Shown here: positions 34,156 through 43,504 of the stretch, one piece after another | Numbering within the stretch: position 1 is the stretch's first letter | How the letters are laid out: each line of letters starts with the position of its first letter | Origin: Rhodobiaceae bacterium | GTDB lineage: Bacteria > Pseudomonadota > Alphaproteobacteria > Parvibaculales > Parvibaculaceae | DNA: 64,000 nt | NCBI GenBank assembly: GCA_021404525.1 | Contig: JAAWWE010000001.1 | Coordinates: 496,001-560,000 of the forward strand | Reading direction: 5' to 3' | Notes under the pieces: model-generated | What the model was told of the DNA's origin: nothing | The model's input: only the letters and a program-made list of their open reading frames with translations | The model's database searches: none | Made by a program: the position numbers and the translations under genes

Positions 34156-34592
34156 ACCGGCTTGGGCATCGCGGTGACTGAAGACCGAAACCGGACGGTG
34201 CAAAACACCAAGCCAGAAACGATCAGTGCAAGCGCTGTCATGGATACAGCCGTCAGCGTTGAAGCTTGCTGCGAGCCCGTAAGGTTGAGGTAAGTCAGCA
34301 TCAGCAGACCGCCGCCATTGCTGACGAGACCCGTCCATATGGTGACCCACGGGACGATGCCGCGCGTCGTCTGGATGAAGCCACCTGCATAGTTCACGAT
34401 AAGGGCGAGATAGGCGACGCCAAGCAGCCTGGCATAGCTGATGGGGGAGGGGGCTTCGCCCATCAGCGTTTCGAACAGCGAAACCGGAAACAGAAGAAGG
34501 GGGCCTGCCCAGAGAAATACGGTGACGGCGATTTTGAAGATCAGGACGCCGCGCAGCAGTTTGAGCGTTGGGGGCGTGGAGGAAAATGTCAT
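34152..34592 (-). CDS. Hypothetical four-helix membrane protein
   Basis: 146 residues. Predicted helices are at about 14–34, 51–69, 76–98 and 110–130 with short polar links. I do not recognise a named family; similar small proteins appear in alphaproteobacterial genomes. AGAGG precedes ATG 34592. Divergent from the AraC/GlxA-type gene. Confidence 0.65.
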   Translation of the reverse strand: MTFSSTPPTLKLLRGVLIFKIAVTVFLWAGPLLLFPVSLFETLMGEAPSPISYARLLGVAYLALIVNYAGGFIQTTRGIVPWVTIWTGLVSNGGGLLMLTYLNLTGSQQASTLTAVSMTALALIVSGLVFCTVRFRSSVTAMPKPV

Positions 34593-34712
34593 TTCTGAAC
34601 CTCTTTGGTGTGAATGGTTGCTCCGACCCTCGCGCACTCATCAGCGGTTGACTATTGGCGAAAAAGACAAATATATGGGCAAATACGACATTGAGCGTGG
34701 AGGTCCTTGTTC

Positions 34713-35693
34713 GTGCAGCAGCTCTACATTTTGGCGTTACCCGGGTGCGTTGGGTCCGCTGTTCTAGGCATTTCGGAATTGTTCCATCTCGCAAACCGCA
34801 TCTCACAGGAACGCGGAGATGCGGGAGCGCGGTTTAGTCCTGTGATTGTTGGTCTGGCTGCAGAGCCGGTCACCACAGACGGGGGTATGGCTCTTCCCGT
34901 TGAGCGAAAAATGCCGGTTGCCAAGAAAGGCGACATGCTCATCGTGCCTGGGTGTATGACGCGTAACCTTGATCTTACCGCGGCAGTGAAATCCAGAGAA
35001 ACAGAAGCAGCAGCCTTGCGTCGTTGGGCCTCCGCCGGTGGCGCAGTAGCGGCGCAATGCAGTGCTGTCTTTCTGCTCGCTGAGGCGGGTCTCCTTCAGG
35101 GACGCAAGGCGACCGCAACATGGTGGGCGCAGGCACAATTAAAGGAGAGCTATCCTGATATTGACCTGAGAGCAGAGGAAACACTCACCGAAGACAATGG
35201 CTTCATCTGTGCAGCAGGGCCCTATTCTCATCTGGACCTGGGTCTCTACTTGATTGAGAAATTCTCTGCCCGCTCGCTGGCCTCGCTGGTTGCCAAATTC
35301 GCGATGATTGAACGGGTGCCGCCCACCCAGTCTGCATTCCGCACGATGGAGTTGATGAAGGCAAAGCCGCCGCTTGAAAAACGCATAGAGCGGATCGTAC
35401 TGCAATGTCTGCCCGATCTACCGGCAGTAGGGGACGTGGCCACCGAGCTAGGACTAACGCCGCGCACGTTGCAACGGCGTCTTGCTGAAACAACGAATAT
35501 GTCGCCCAAGGCACTAATCAATCAAATCAGAATGGGTGTTGCTAAACAATTGATCGAAACGACAGCTGCCCCGGTGCCGGACCTGATGCTCGCAACAGGC
35601 TTTGCCGATGAGAGCGCGTTCAGAAAACAATTTGCAAAGGCAAGCGGAATGACGCCAAAGCAATATGCTGACAGGTATGGGCCACCTATTTAG
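34713..35693 (+). CDS. GlxA-type AraC-family regulator with DJ-1/PfpI-like domain
   Basis: 326 residues. The N-terminal domain resembles DJ-1/PfpI (IVPGCMTRNLD, ASAGGAVAAQCSAVFLLAEAG with the nucleophile-elbow cysteine). The C-terminal AraC domain holds two helix-turn-helix units: DVATELGLTPRTLQRRLAET and DLMLATGFADESAFRKQFAK, ending MTPKQYADRYG. GTG 34713 is chosen because GGAGG (34699–34703) lies 9 bases before it; TTG 34707 would be too close. The effector and targets are not known; the divergent membrane gene is one candidate target. Confidence 0.88.
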   Translation: MQQLYILALPGCVGSAVLGISELFHLANRISQERGDAGARFSPVIVGLAAEPVTTDGGMALPVERKMPVAKKGDMLIVPGCMTRNLDLTAAVKSRETEAAALRRWASAGGAVAAQCSAVFLLAEAGLLQGRKATATWWAQAQLKESYPDIDLRAEETLTEDNGFICAAGPYSHLDLGLYLIEKFSARSLASLVAKFAMIERVPPTQSAFRTMELMKAKPPLEKRIERIVLQCLPDLPAVGDVATELGLTPRTLQRRLAETTNMSPKALINQIRMGVAKQLIETTAAPVPDLMLATGFADESAFRKQFAKASGMTPKQYADRYGPPI

Positions 35694-35742
35694 GTCGAAC
35701 GATGCCTTTTTTCCGCCATCGCACCGCGCTTATACTCAAGCC

Positions 35743-37212
35743 ATGAGTGAGATACTGACTGTTGAGCAAATGTACGCGGCGGACCGATGGGCCATCGCGC
35801 GTGGTACGAGTGGCATTACTCTGATGGAAGCGGCCGGCAAGGCCTGCGCGGATGCGATCAAGGAACGGTTTGAGCGATGTCAGGTCGCCGTGCTGTGCGG
35901 GCCGGGCAACAATGGTGGCGACGGATTTGTTATCGCCCGCCTGCTGCGTCAAGCAGGGTGGGGCGTCTCCATCTTTTTGATGGGGGAACGAGACGCACTT
36001 CGCGGCGATGCTGGCCACGTTGCACATAGGTGGAACGGACCTGTGTACTCTCTGACACCAGATGCCGTCGACAATGCAGAGCTGATCGTTGACGCTTTGT
36101 TTGGCGCTGGCCTCTCAAAAAACCTGGAAGGAACACCGAAGGCCCTGGTAGACGCCGCGACGGAACGGGGTACGCCTGTTATGTCGGTTGATGTGCCAAG
36201 CGGCATTGACGGTGACACAGGCAGCGTTCGCGGTGCTGCCTTCCGCGCAGCTCTGACAGTGACATTCTTCAGAAAGAAGCCGGCTCACCTTTTGCTGCCG
36301 GGCCGTACTCATTGCGGCGAGGTGATTGTCGCGGATATTGGTATCGAGGACGGCGCTCTCGACGAACTCGACATTCAGCTTCAAGAAAATCACCTCTCTG
36401 CCTGGCAGTCAGATTTCCCAACATTGGCAAATGAGGGGCACAAATACGTGCGTGGTCATGCGGTGTCCGTGTCTGGTGGGCCAAGCGCGACGGGCGCGGC
36501 GCGGCTTGGCGCAAGAGGGGCACTTCGTATGGGAGCGGGTCTTGTCACCGTTGCCTCACCACCTAGCGCGCTTCAAGTAAACGCAATGCACCTGACGGCG
36601 ATTATGCTGCAGAGGTTTGAGGGCGCTGAAGGGTTGACTGACCTGCTGGAAGACAAGAGAAAGAATGCGGTTCTCATAGGTCCGGGCAATGGTGTCGGGT
36701 CAGATACACGCGAAAATGTACAGGCAGTGCTGACGTCAGGAGCGGCAACGGTGCTCGATGCGGATGCACTGACGTCGTTTGAAGCGATACCGCGCGACCT
36801 CTTTGTTGCAATAGAGAATTATTTTGCGGGTCCCGTTGTGCTCACGCCCCACGAGGGAGAATTCAAGCGGCTCTTCCCCGACCTTGAGGGTTCAAAACTC
36901 GAACGAGCTCGTGCAGCCGCAAAAATCGCCCATGCCATCATCGTCTTGAAAGGCCCCGATACCGTCATCGCCTCTCCCGATGGAAGAGCAGTGATCAATT
37001 CTAATGCAGGACCGGAACTCGGTACCGCAGGTTCTGGCGACGTGCTGGCAGGCATGATCACCGGACTTCTCGCTCAGGGCATGCCGGTGTTTCAGGCCGC
37101 CGCCGCGGCCGTGTGGCTGCACGGCGAAGCTGGCCGAAGGGTTGGGAGGGGATTGATTGCAGAAGACATTCCAGAACAACTCCCCGCTTTGTTGCAGGAG
37201 CTGTCTGCATGA
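35743..37212 (+). CDS. nnr: Bifunctional NAD(P)H-hydrate repair enzyme
   Basis: 489 residues, two fused domains. The N-terminal YjeF_N epimerase (about 1–210) has GPGNNGGDGFVIARLL and SVDVPSGIDGDTG; the C-terminal carbohydrate-kinase-like ADP/ATP-dependent dehydratase (about 225–485) has LIGPGNGVGSDTREN, VVLTPHEGEFKRLF and the catalytic GTAGSGDVLAGMITGLLAQG region. It repairs hydrated NADH and NADPH. ATG 35743 gives the canonical N-terminus; upstream starts do not. The next gene overlaps by 4 bases (ATGA). Confidence 0.95.
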   Translation: MSEILTVEQMYAADRWAIARGTSGITLMEAAGKACADAIKERFERCQVAVLCGPGNNGGDGFVIARLLRQAGWGVSIFLMGERDALRGDAGHVAHRWNGPVYSLTPDAVDNAELIVDALFGAGLSKNLEGTPKALVDAATERGTPVMSVDVPSGIDGDTGSVRGAAFRAALTVTFFRKKPAHLLLPGRTHCGEVIVADIGIEDGALDELDIQLQENHLSAWQSDFPTLANEGHKYVRGHAVSVSGGPSATGAARLGARGALRMGAGLVTVASPPSALQVNAMHLTAIMLQRFEGAEGLTDLLEDKRKNAVLIGPGNGVGSDTRENVQAVLTSGAATVLDADALTSFEAIPRDLFVAIENYFAGPVVLTPHEGEFKRLFPDLEGSKLERARAAAKIAHAIIVLKGPDTVIASPDGRAVINSNAGPELGTAGSGDVLAGMITGLLAQGMPVFQAAAAAVWLHGEAGRRVGRGLIAEDIPEQLPALLQELSA

Positions 37213-37709
37213 GCGATGTCATTATCCGCTGGGCAGTGGCCGCCGACATTCCGCAGATCAACAAGATCTACAATCACTATATTCGCGAAACACCGATCAC
37301 CTTCGATATTGAAGAAAAGACAGACGAAGACAGCGCCTACTGGCTTGAGAAGCTGGGAACAAGCGGGCGGCATCAATGCTTCGTGGCGGTTAATGCGGAT
37401 GCCGTATTGGGCTGGGCCTGTTCTGGCGCCTACCGCCCGAAAGCAGCTTATGGGACCTCAGTCGAGGTGAGTGTCTATCTTGATTCACAGGTTGGCGGAC
37501 AGGGCCTGGGGTCAGCGCTCTATGCCCGGCTCTTTGAAGCCCTTAAAGGTGAGGATGTGCATCGCGCCCTTGCCGGCATCACGCTGCCAAATGATGCATC
37601 CCTCGCTTTGCACAAGCGCTTTGGCTTCACCGAGGTGGGAACCTATTCAGAAGTCGGCCGGAAGTTCGACACGTACTGGGATGTCATGTGGCTCGAGAAG
37701 CGGCTGTGA
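37209..37709 (+). CDS. GNAT-family N-acetyltransferase (Pat/Bar-like)
   Basis: 166 residues. It starts IRWAVAADIPQINKIYNHYI and contains EVSVYLDSQVGGQGLGSALY, with the acetyl-CoA-binding QGLGS, and the conserved ITLPNDASLALHKRFGFTEV then YSEVGRKFDTYWDVMWLEK seen in phosphinothricin acetyltransferase-like proteins. Those acetylate small amines such as methionine sulfoximine. Coupled to nnr by an ATGA overlap. Confidence 0.9.
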   Translation: MSDVIIRWAVAADIPQINKIYNHYIRETPITFDIEEKTDEDSAYWLEKLGTSGRHQCFVAVNADAVLGWACSGAYRPKAAYGTSVEVSVYLDSQVGGQGLGSALYARLFEALKGEDVHRALAGITLPNDASLALHKRFGFTEVGTYSEVGRKFDTYWDVMWLEKRL

Positions 37710-37804
37710 CTATTCGACAATAAATAGTCAAAACTAGCCTTTTTGACGGTCGAGGTTTAAAGATGCTCCCAGACACTGAATTGTATCTGAGGGGCGCGCA
37801 TTAC

Positions 37805-39820
37805 ATGATCCACCTGATTGCAAAATGTCTGCTGACATTTCTTATGGTTGTTGGCGCCACCGGTGCCAAAGCCGCGGTGCCTGAATATCTCATTGGTCGC
37901 GGCATGACGGATATTACAGGACCAGCCTTTGGCATTCAGATGTGGGGCTTTGGCCGCGAGGACCAACTGACCGAAGGTCTCCATATCCGTCAACGCGCCA
38001 GAGCGTTCATTATCGCAGAACCGGACAATGGCAAGCGTCTTGTCTTTGTGAGTGCAGATATCGGTAGCATTGAACACAACATCACACTGGAGGTTCTCGA
38101 TCGGCTGCAAGCGCAATATGGCGAACTCTACACGCTTGAAAATGTGGTTCTGAGCGCAACGCATACTCATGCCGGTGTCGGGGGACATTGGCATACTCGC
38201 GTGGCGCTGGGTTTGGCTGGCGCGTTCTACCCGGAGCGCTTTGAACGGATCGTTGAGGGGGTCGTCGACGCTATTGGTGCGGCTCACAATGACCTCCAGC
38301 CCGGGAATATTCTGATCAATAAAGGCGATGTCGAGGGGGCAGGTGAAAATCGTTCGATGGCTGCTTACGAACAAAACCCTGCAGAAGAACGCGCAAGATA
38401 TCCAGGGCCTATGGACAAGGAGATGACACTCCTGAGTTTCGTTGGATCAGATGGGCCCGTTGGCATGGTGAACTGGTTCGCCGTGCACCCAACATCTATG
38501 ACCTATGACAACAAACTGATTTCTGGCGATCACAAAGGATATGCTTCGCTGGCTTTTGAAAAAGCAATGGGAGTTCGCTACGAGTCCAAGGATGACTTTG
38601 TAGCGGCCTTCGCGCAATCAACACCAGGAGATATCACGCCTAATCTCAATCTGGACAATACAGGGCCAGGGAGAGACGACTTTGAAAGCACAGCCATCAT
38701 TGGCGCGCGGCAGCTGGCCGTAGCCCGCGGTCTTTTTGAAACCGCAGAAGAGCCCTTGTCCGGACCGATAGATTATCGGCAAGTCTATGTGGACCTTTCA
38801 GAATTGGACGTATCCGATGAGTTTACTGGCGACGGCACGAAAACCACCTGTCCCTCTGCTTACGGCTATTCATTTGCGGGAGGGTCAACAGAAGATGGGG
38901 GTGGTCATTTCCTTTTCAGGGAGGGCATGACGGAGTCTCGTTTCTACCTGGATTTCCTGATTGGGTTTTTGACAGGCGCGCCGGAACCGACGCCTGATGT
39001 CATCGATTGTCAGAGCCCCAAGCCGATCCTTTTTGAAACCGGGACCGGAACGCCGCCACTTCAATCACAGATACGCTCCATCGGGTTGGTCAGGATTGGC
39101 CAGCTGGCGATTTTGACCGTACCGGCGGAAGTCACCACGATGGCAGCGCGGCGCCTCAAAGAGACTGTTCGCGCAAATCTGGGCGATTGGGCTTCCCATA
39201 TTGTCATCGCTGGATATGTGAATGGCTATGCAGGCTATGCGACGACACCGGAAGAGTATCTGGTGCAGCAATATGAGGGGGGACACACACTACATGGTCG
39301 GTGGACCTTGCCTGCATACCGTCAGACGGCTGCGAGGCTTGCACGGGCCCTCGAGACCGGAGGGCAAATCGCCACCACAACGGTTTACGATGACTGGCGT
39401 GGCAAAGCGCCGGAGACAGCGCTTCACGATGGCAGTGCGGATGCGGTGGCTGAGGGCGCTGAGTTTGGGGATGCACTTCCGCTGGTCCAACTGTCCTTCA
39501 ACCCTGGAGATGTGGTGCTGGTTGAATTCCGTTCCGGCAATCCGACCGCCGACCATGCTGCTCTTTCAACCTTTGTCGAGATTCAGCGACAGGAGGAAGG
39601 CGATTGGGCGAAAGTGGCGAGTGATGGCGACTGGGAAACAAAAATCCGCTGGCGACAAGGTGAGGAACAGGGCGAACTCATCGCCCAAGTTACCTGGGAA
39701 GCCCCTGAGAATATTACGCCGGGGCGCTACCGGGTCAGACATTTTGGTCAGTCGACAATGGCAACGGGCGGTCAGAAGCCTTTTGAAGGTGTGTCTCCGT
39801 CATTTCAGGTGGGTCAGTGA
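37805..39820 (+). CDS. Secreted neutral/alkaline ceramidase
   Basis: 671 residues with a signal peptide (residues 1–24, MIHLIAKCLLTFLMVVGATG then AKAA). It hydrolyses ceramide to sphingosine and fatty acid. The zinc site is THTHAG (around residues 119–124) with later histidines; the nucleophile region STPGDITPN has Ser at residue 272, close to the Ser274 of the Pseudomonas aeruginosa enzyme. The C-terminal immunoglobulin-like domain is present (from about 540). ATG 37805 gives the signal peptide; the upstream ATG 37763 would precede it by 14 residues. A hairpin follows the stop. Confidence 0.92.
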   Translation: MIHLIAKCLLTFLMVVGATGAKAAVPEYLIGRGMTDITGPAFGIQMWGFGREDQLTEGLHIRQRARAFIIAEPDNGKRLVFVSADIGSIEHNITLEVLDRLQAQYGELYTLENVVLSATHTHAGVGGHWHTRVALGLAGAFYPERFERIVEGVVDAIGAAHNDLQPGNILINKGDVEGAGENRSMAAYEQNPAEERARYPGPMDKEMTLLSFVGSDGPVGMVNWFAVHPTSMTYDNKLISGDHKGYASLAFEKAMGVRYESKDDFVAAFAQSTPGDITPNLNLDNTGPGRDDFESTAIIGARQLAVARGLFETAEEPLSGPIDYRQVYVDLSELDVSDEFTGDGTKTTCPSAYGYSFAGGSTEDGGGHFLFREGMTESRFYLDFLIGFLTGAPEPTPDVIDCQSPKPILFETGTGTPPLQSQIRSIGLVRIGQLAILTVPAEVTTMAARRLKETVRANLGDWASHIVIAGYVNGYAGYATTPEEYLVQQYEGGHTLHGRWTLPAYRQTAARLARALETGGQIATTTVYDDWRGKAPETALHDGSADAVAEGAEFGDALPLVQLSFNPGDVVLVEFRSGNPTADHAALSTFVEIQRQEEGDWAKVASDGDWETKIRWRQGEEQGELIAQVTWEAPENITPGRYRVRHFGQSTMATGGQKPFEGVSPSFQVGQ

Positions 39821-39848
39821 GTAAGAAAGAGGCCGAAAATCGAACAAA

Positions 39849-39871
39849 GCGGGGCTGTTAAAAGCCCGCTT
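39849..39871 (+). terminator. Possible ceramidase-gene terminator
   Basis: AGCGGGGCT and AGCCCGCT pair imperfectly around a GTTAAA loop just past the ceramidase stop; there is no long T-run. Confidence 0.4.
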
Positions 39872-39983
39872 GGGAGGATAAGGGACCCATTGCCTACAAA
39901 AAGGAGGCAGCCCTGCAAATACCCGCATTTATTGGGCTTTCCAACGCCGAAGACCCTTGCTATAGAGGGCGCCAAATTCAAAC

Positions 39984-40030
39984 GAGCCGCGTTCTGCCGT
40001 CAAAAGCGCGAACGCAGCGGCTCGCTTTTG
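39984..40030 (+). terminator. Long hairpin with T-run before tRNA-Leu
   Basis: GAGCCGCGTTC (39984–39994) pairs with GAACGCAGCGGCTC (40010–40023, one bulged A), followed by GCTTTTG. It lies between a –10-like TATAGA at 39961–39966 and the tRNA-Leu gene. It could end transcription from upstream or be a short RNA on its own. Confidence 0.55.
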
Positions 40031-40051
40031 CCCTTATGGCAGGTAATCCGT

Positions 40052-40136
40052 GCGGGCGTGGTGGAATTGGTAGACACGCTAGATTTAGGTTCTAGTGCCG
40101 CAAGGCGTGGGGGTTCAAGTCCCTTCGCCCGCACCA
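40052..40136 (+). tRNA. tRNA-Leu (anticodon UAG)
   Basis: 85 bases including the encoded CCA. The acceptor arms GCGGGCG/CGCCCGC pair fully, the anticodon arm CTAGA/TCTAG holds loop TTTAGGT with anticodon TAG, a class II variable arm (TGCCGCAAGGCGT) follows, and the T-arm has GGTTCAAGTCC. Reads CUN-type leucine codons. Confidence 0.97.
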
Positions 40137-40224
40137 CGCCGGGGTTCGTGACGGCCTGATTTCGGGGAAAAGTGGGAATAATCGAGCCGATATCGGCTTA
40201 AAGCGAACGGAAGCGATAAAAGTC

Positions 40225-41721
40225 ATGCAGGTCAACGAGACGGTTTCTGAGGGTCTCAAGCGCGAGCTCACCATCACGATTGAAGCAGCCGCACTTGAAG
40301 AAAAACTCTCCGGCAAGCTCGACGAAATGAAAAACCAGGTACGCCTAAAGGGTTTTCGCCCTGGCAAGGTGCCTGTGAGCCATCTTCGTCGGACGTTTGG
40401 TCGCCAGGTTATGACAGAAGTCATCCAGGAGACCGTGAGCCAGTCCAGCGGCGACGTACTGCAAGAGCGCGAAATGAAGCCCGCTATGCAGCCAGAAATC
40501 AATCTGGAAGGCGAAGTTGAAGAAGTGATCGACGGCAAAGCCGATCTCGTTTTCAAAGTGGCTTTTGAGATCGTTCCCGATTTCGAAATCGCGGATCTTT
40601 CCAAGATCGAATTGGAAAAACCCGTCGCAGAAGTCGAAGATTCGGAAATCGACGAAGCAGTTGAACGTCTTGCTGAAGCACAAAAGAACTTCGAGCCAAA
40701 AGATGGTAAGGCCGAAGAGGGTGACCTGGTCGTCATCGACTTTATCGGTCGCATTGACGGTGAGGCTTTTGACGGCGGCACAGCCGACGATGCGCGTCTG
40801 GAACTGGGATCCGGGCAGTTCATTCCGGGTTTTGAGGATCAACTCGTTGGCACCAAGGCAGAACAGAAACTGGACGTGGCCGTTTCCTTCCCGGATGATT
40901 ACGGCTCAGCAGATCTGGCTGGCAAGGAAGCTGTTTTCGAGACAACCGTTAAAGCGGTTGAAGCGCCGGCTAAAGTCACCATTGACGACACCTTTGCTGA
41001 AAAGTTTGGTATGGAAAACCTTGAAAAACTGCGTGAAGCGATGTCGCAGCAGATCAAGGCGGATTATGACAATGTCTCCATGGCCAAGCTGAAACGGGAC
41101 ATGCTTGACAAGCTTGACGAACTGCATGATTTCGAACTTCCACCCACGCTGGTAACCCAGGAGTTCGATCAGATCTGGCAGCAGTTCGAGCACGAACTTG
41201 AAAACGAAGGCAAGAAGATCGAGGACGCTGACCAGCCTGAAGAGGAGCTTCGCGCTGAGTATCAGACGATCGCAGAGCGCCGTGTCCGTCTTGGACTCGT
41301 GATTGCCGAAATCGGCTCGAAGAACGAGGTGACGGTCGAAGACGCAGAAGTGAACCGCGCGGTCGCGCAGCGCGCCCAGCAGTTCCCGGGTCAGGAACAG
41401 CAGGTCTATGAGTTCTATTCAAAGAACCCACAGGCAATTGCCGAGATCCGCGCGCCATTGTTTGAAGACAAGGTTGTCGCCTTCATTGCGGAGCTTGCCA
41501 AAGTTACAGACAAGGTCGTGACAAAAGAAGAACTGACCGCCGACCCGGACGCTGAAGAAGAAGACAAGAAGCCCGCAGCAAAGAAAAAGACAGCCAAAAA
41601 GAAGACAGCGGCTAAGAAGAAAACGGCGACAAAGAAAACCGCTGCTAAAAAGACTGCTGCCAAAAAAACGACGGCGAAAAAGAAAGCCGCTCCAAAAAAG
41701 GCGGCGAAGAAAGACGACTGA
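40225..41721 (+). CDS. tig: Trigger factor with long Lys/Ala-rich C-terminal tail
   Basis: 498 residues. Ribosome-associated chaperone and prolyl isomerase that shields nascent chains. The ribosome-binding loop is KGFRPGKVP (43–50), the FKBP-type PPIase domain has GDLVVIDFIGRIDGEAFDGG and LGSGQFIPGFEDQLVG (about 165–245), and the C-terminal arms follow. The last ~60 residues (KKPAAKKKTAKKKTAAKKK onward) are a histone-H1-like basic extension absent from E. coli Tig. First gene of the protease/chaperone block. Confidence 0.96.
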   Translation: MQVNETVSEGLKRELTITIEAAALEEKLSGKLDEMKNQVRLKGFRPGKVPVSHLRRTFGRQVMTEVIQETVSQSSGDVLQEREMKPAMQPEINLEGEVEEVIDGKADLVFKVAFEIVPDFEIADLSKIELEKPVAEVEDSEIDEAVERLAEAQKNFEPKDGKAEEGDLVVIDFIGRIDGEAFDGGTADDARLELGSGQFIPGFEDQLVGTKAEQKLDVAVSFPDDYGSADLAGKEAVFETTVKAVEAPAKVTIDDTFAEKFGMENLEKLREAMSQQIKADYDNVSMAKLKRDMLDKLDELHDFELPPTLVTQEFDQIWQQFEHELENEGKKIEDADQPEEELRAEYQTIAERRVRLGLVIAEIGSKNEVTVEDAEVNRAVAQRAQQFPGQEQQVYEFYSKNPQAIAEIRAPLFEDKVVAFIAELAKVTDKVVTKEELTADPDAEEEDKKPAAKKKTAKKKTAAKKKTATKKTAAKKTAAKKTTAKKKAAPKKAAKKDD

Positions 41722-41742
41722 TCTAGGCGCTTCCGCAAAAAT

Positions 41743-41778
41743 AAAAGGCCGGAGAAAATTATTCTCCGGCCTCTTTTG
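41743..41778 (+). terminator. tig terminator
   Basis: GGCCGGAGAA (41747–41756) and TTCTCCGGCC (41762–41771) pair perfectly around AATTA, followed by TCTTTTG; AAAA precedes the stem. It separates tig from the convergent lipoprotein gene. Confidence 0.92.
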
Positions 41779-41810
41779 TTTCGAAAGCAAAGATACGGGA
41801 TGTCCCGTGG

Positions 41811-42317
41811 TTAGTACGTACCCGCATTAGGGTCGCGTCTGAAGCCCTCGTCAGCTTCCCGGCGCCGCAGCCCGCCTCTCACACGCCTTTTTGAGGCATC
41901 ATTCAACTCTGCAGAGCTGATAACTGCGTCGCCATTTGTGTCCAATGCAATAAAGTCAGATTCCGGCAGCGCCATGATCTCGCCAAACGTCAGAACGCCA
42001 TTGCCATCGAAATCAAGTGCGATAAACGCTGCACGTCGGATTCCTGTTTCATCGTCATCGCGGACATCGTCCCATTCATCTTCGTCGACGACACCATTTC
42101 GGTCCGCGTCAGCGTTCGTAAAAATGCCCTCGCGGTAGGCTTTGTATTCTGCCTTCGTCACAGCTCCATTGTCGTTCAGGTCCCAATTGTAAGCTGGGTG
42201 CTTGATAATGGTGACATCGCCGGCGGTTCCGGAGCTGCAGGCTGCGACGATGGGCAGAAGCAGGGCAAGCCCAACAATTCGGCCGGATTTTACAAAAACA
42301 GATGACACGAAACGCAT
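41811..42317 (-). CDS. EF-hand domain lipoprotein
   Basis: 168-residue exported protein. The signal peptide ends in the lipobox VAAC with Cys27. Four calcium-binding-type EF-hand loops are visible at residues 46–57 (DLNDNGAVTKAE), 70–81 (DADRNGVVDEDE), 102–113 (DFDGNGVLTFGE) and 126–137 (DTNGDAVISSAE). GGGAGG precedes ATG 42317. It stands on the opposite strand between tig and clpP, which are commonly adjacent; role unknown, possibly calcium sensing at the envelope. Confidence 0.85.
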   Translation of the reverse strand: MRFVSSVFVKSGRIVGLALLLPIVAACSSGTAGDVTIIKHPAYNWDLNDNGAVTKAEYKAYREGIFTNADADRNGVVDEDEWDDVRDDDETGIRRAAFIALDFDGNGVLTFGEIMALPESDFIALDTNGDAVISSAELNDASKRRVRGGLRRREADEGFRRDPNAGTY

Positions 42318-42579
42318 GAGGCCTCCCGACCACAAATTTGAACCATTTTGGAGATTATACGCGGCTTTTTGAGAAATCGGGTGTCTGAATGGCTTTTTTG
42401 TATTTCATCACCATATTATTGGCCGGGCGGTGAAGAATCTTGCGCTTGCGCTATAGTTCTCCACGGTCCATTTACCGAATCATCCTATGCCTAGATGTGG
42501 GACGACCCGGCTGGCAGCGTTGCTGTTCCCAAAACAGTGTGCCAGTGAAGTGATGCGTGCAACCCTTGGAAAGCGAACC

Positions 42580-43209
42580 ATGAAAGATCCTCTCGAGCTG
42601 ACAATGAACCTGGTGCCAATGGTGGTCGAACAGACCAACCGTGGGGAGCGCGCCTATGATATTTTTTCCCGCCTTTTGAAAGAGCGGATCATTTTTGTGA
42701 CGGGTCCTGTAGAAGACGGTATGGCGACGCTCATCACAGCGCAGCTCCTGTTTCTCGAGGCCGATAATCCAAGCAAAGAAATCTCGATGTACATCAACTC
42801 GCCAGGTGGTGTTGTGACATCGGGCTTGGCGATCTACGACACGATGAAATACATCCAGCCAGCCATCACGACCGTTTGTGTCGGGCAGGCGGCGTCCATG
42901 GGGTCATTGCTTTTGGCAGCAGGCGAAAAGGGGCAACGTTTCGCCTTGCCGAATGCCAGGATCATGGTTCACCAGCCCTCCGGCGGGTTCCAGGGTCAGG
43001 CAACGGACATTGAAATCCACGCGCGCGAAACCTTGGCGCTGCGAGAACGTCTGAACCAGATTTATGTGGACCACACAGGTCAGGACATCGAAACAGTTCG
43101 TGACGCGCTTGAACGGGACAATTTCATGTCGCCAGAACAGGCCATGGATTTCGGTCTTATCGATAAAGTTGGCGCAACCCGCGAGGATTTCGGTAAGGCT
43201 GAGGACTGA
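42580..43209 (+). CDS. clpP: ATP-dependent Clp protease proteolytic subunit
   Basis: 209-residue serine protease forming the 14-mer chamber used with ClpX (next gene) or ClpA. Catalytic Ser106 ([12 protein letters not shown]) and His131 (MVHQPSGG) are visible, with [11 protein letters not shown] lining the active site. ATG 42580 follows GGAAAG and gives the usual short propeptide length; upstream starts at 42487 and 42553 are less likely. The intergenic region before clpX (295 bases) has room for a separate promoter. Confidence 0.96.
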   Translation: MKDPLELTMNLVPMVVEQTNRGERAYDIFSRLLKERIIFVTGPVEDGMATLITAQLLFLEADNPSKEISMYINSPGGVVTSGLAIYDTMKYIQPAITTVCVGQAASMGSLLLAAGEKGQRFALPNARIMVHQPSGGFQGQATDIEIHARETLALRERLNQIYVDHTGQDIETVRDALERDNFMSPEQAMDFGLIDKVGATREDFGKAED

Positions 43210-43504
43210 TTTGGTTGATTCTGGGCCGGTCCAGTCCGGTCAAAACAAAGTCACCTATGGCCTAACCCATTGAAAATGAACGTATTAATGAAATCTTGAT
43301 GCCTCAGACGCTAACATGCTCGTATGATAAGACAGTTTCAGCGGGCGTGAATCACAGAGCCTTTGGGCATCGGCTTGAGTTTAGAGCGAGCCACAATATG
43401 TCCATTTTTGAGCGTATAGGCTGTTGAAACTAAATTTGGGTGGTCGTGTCGTGACGATTGCCAACTGAAAGACGGTCCGTTTGGTTGGGCCACAAGGAGA
43501 GTAT

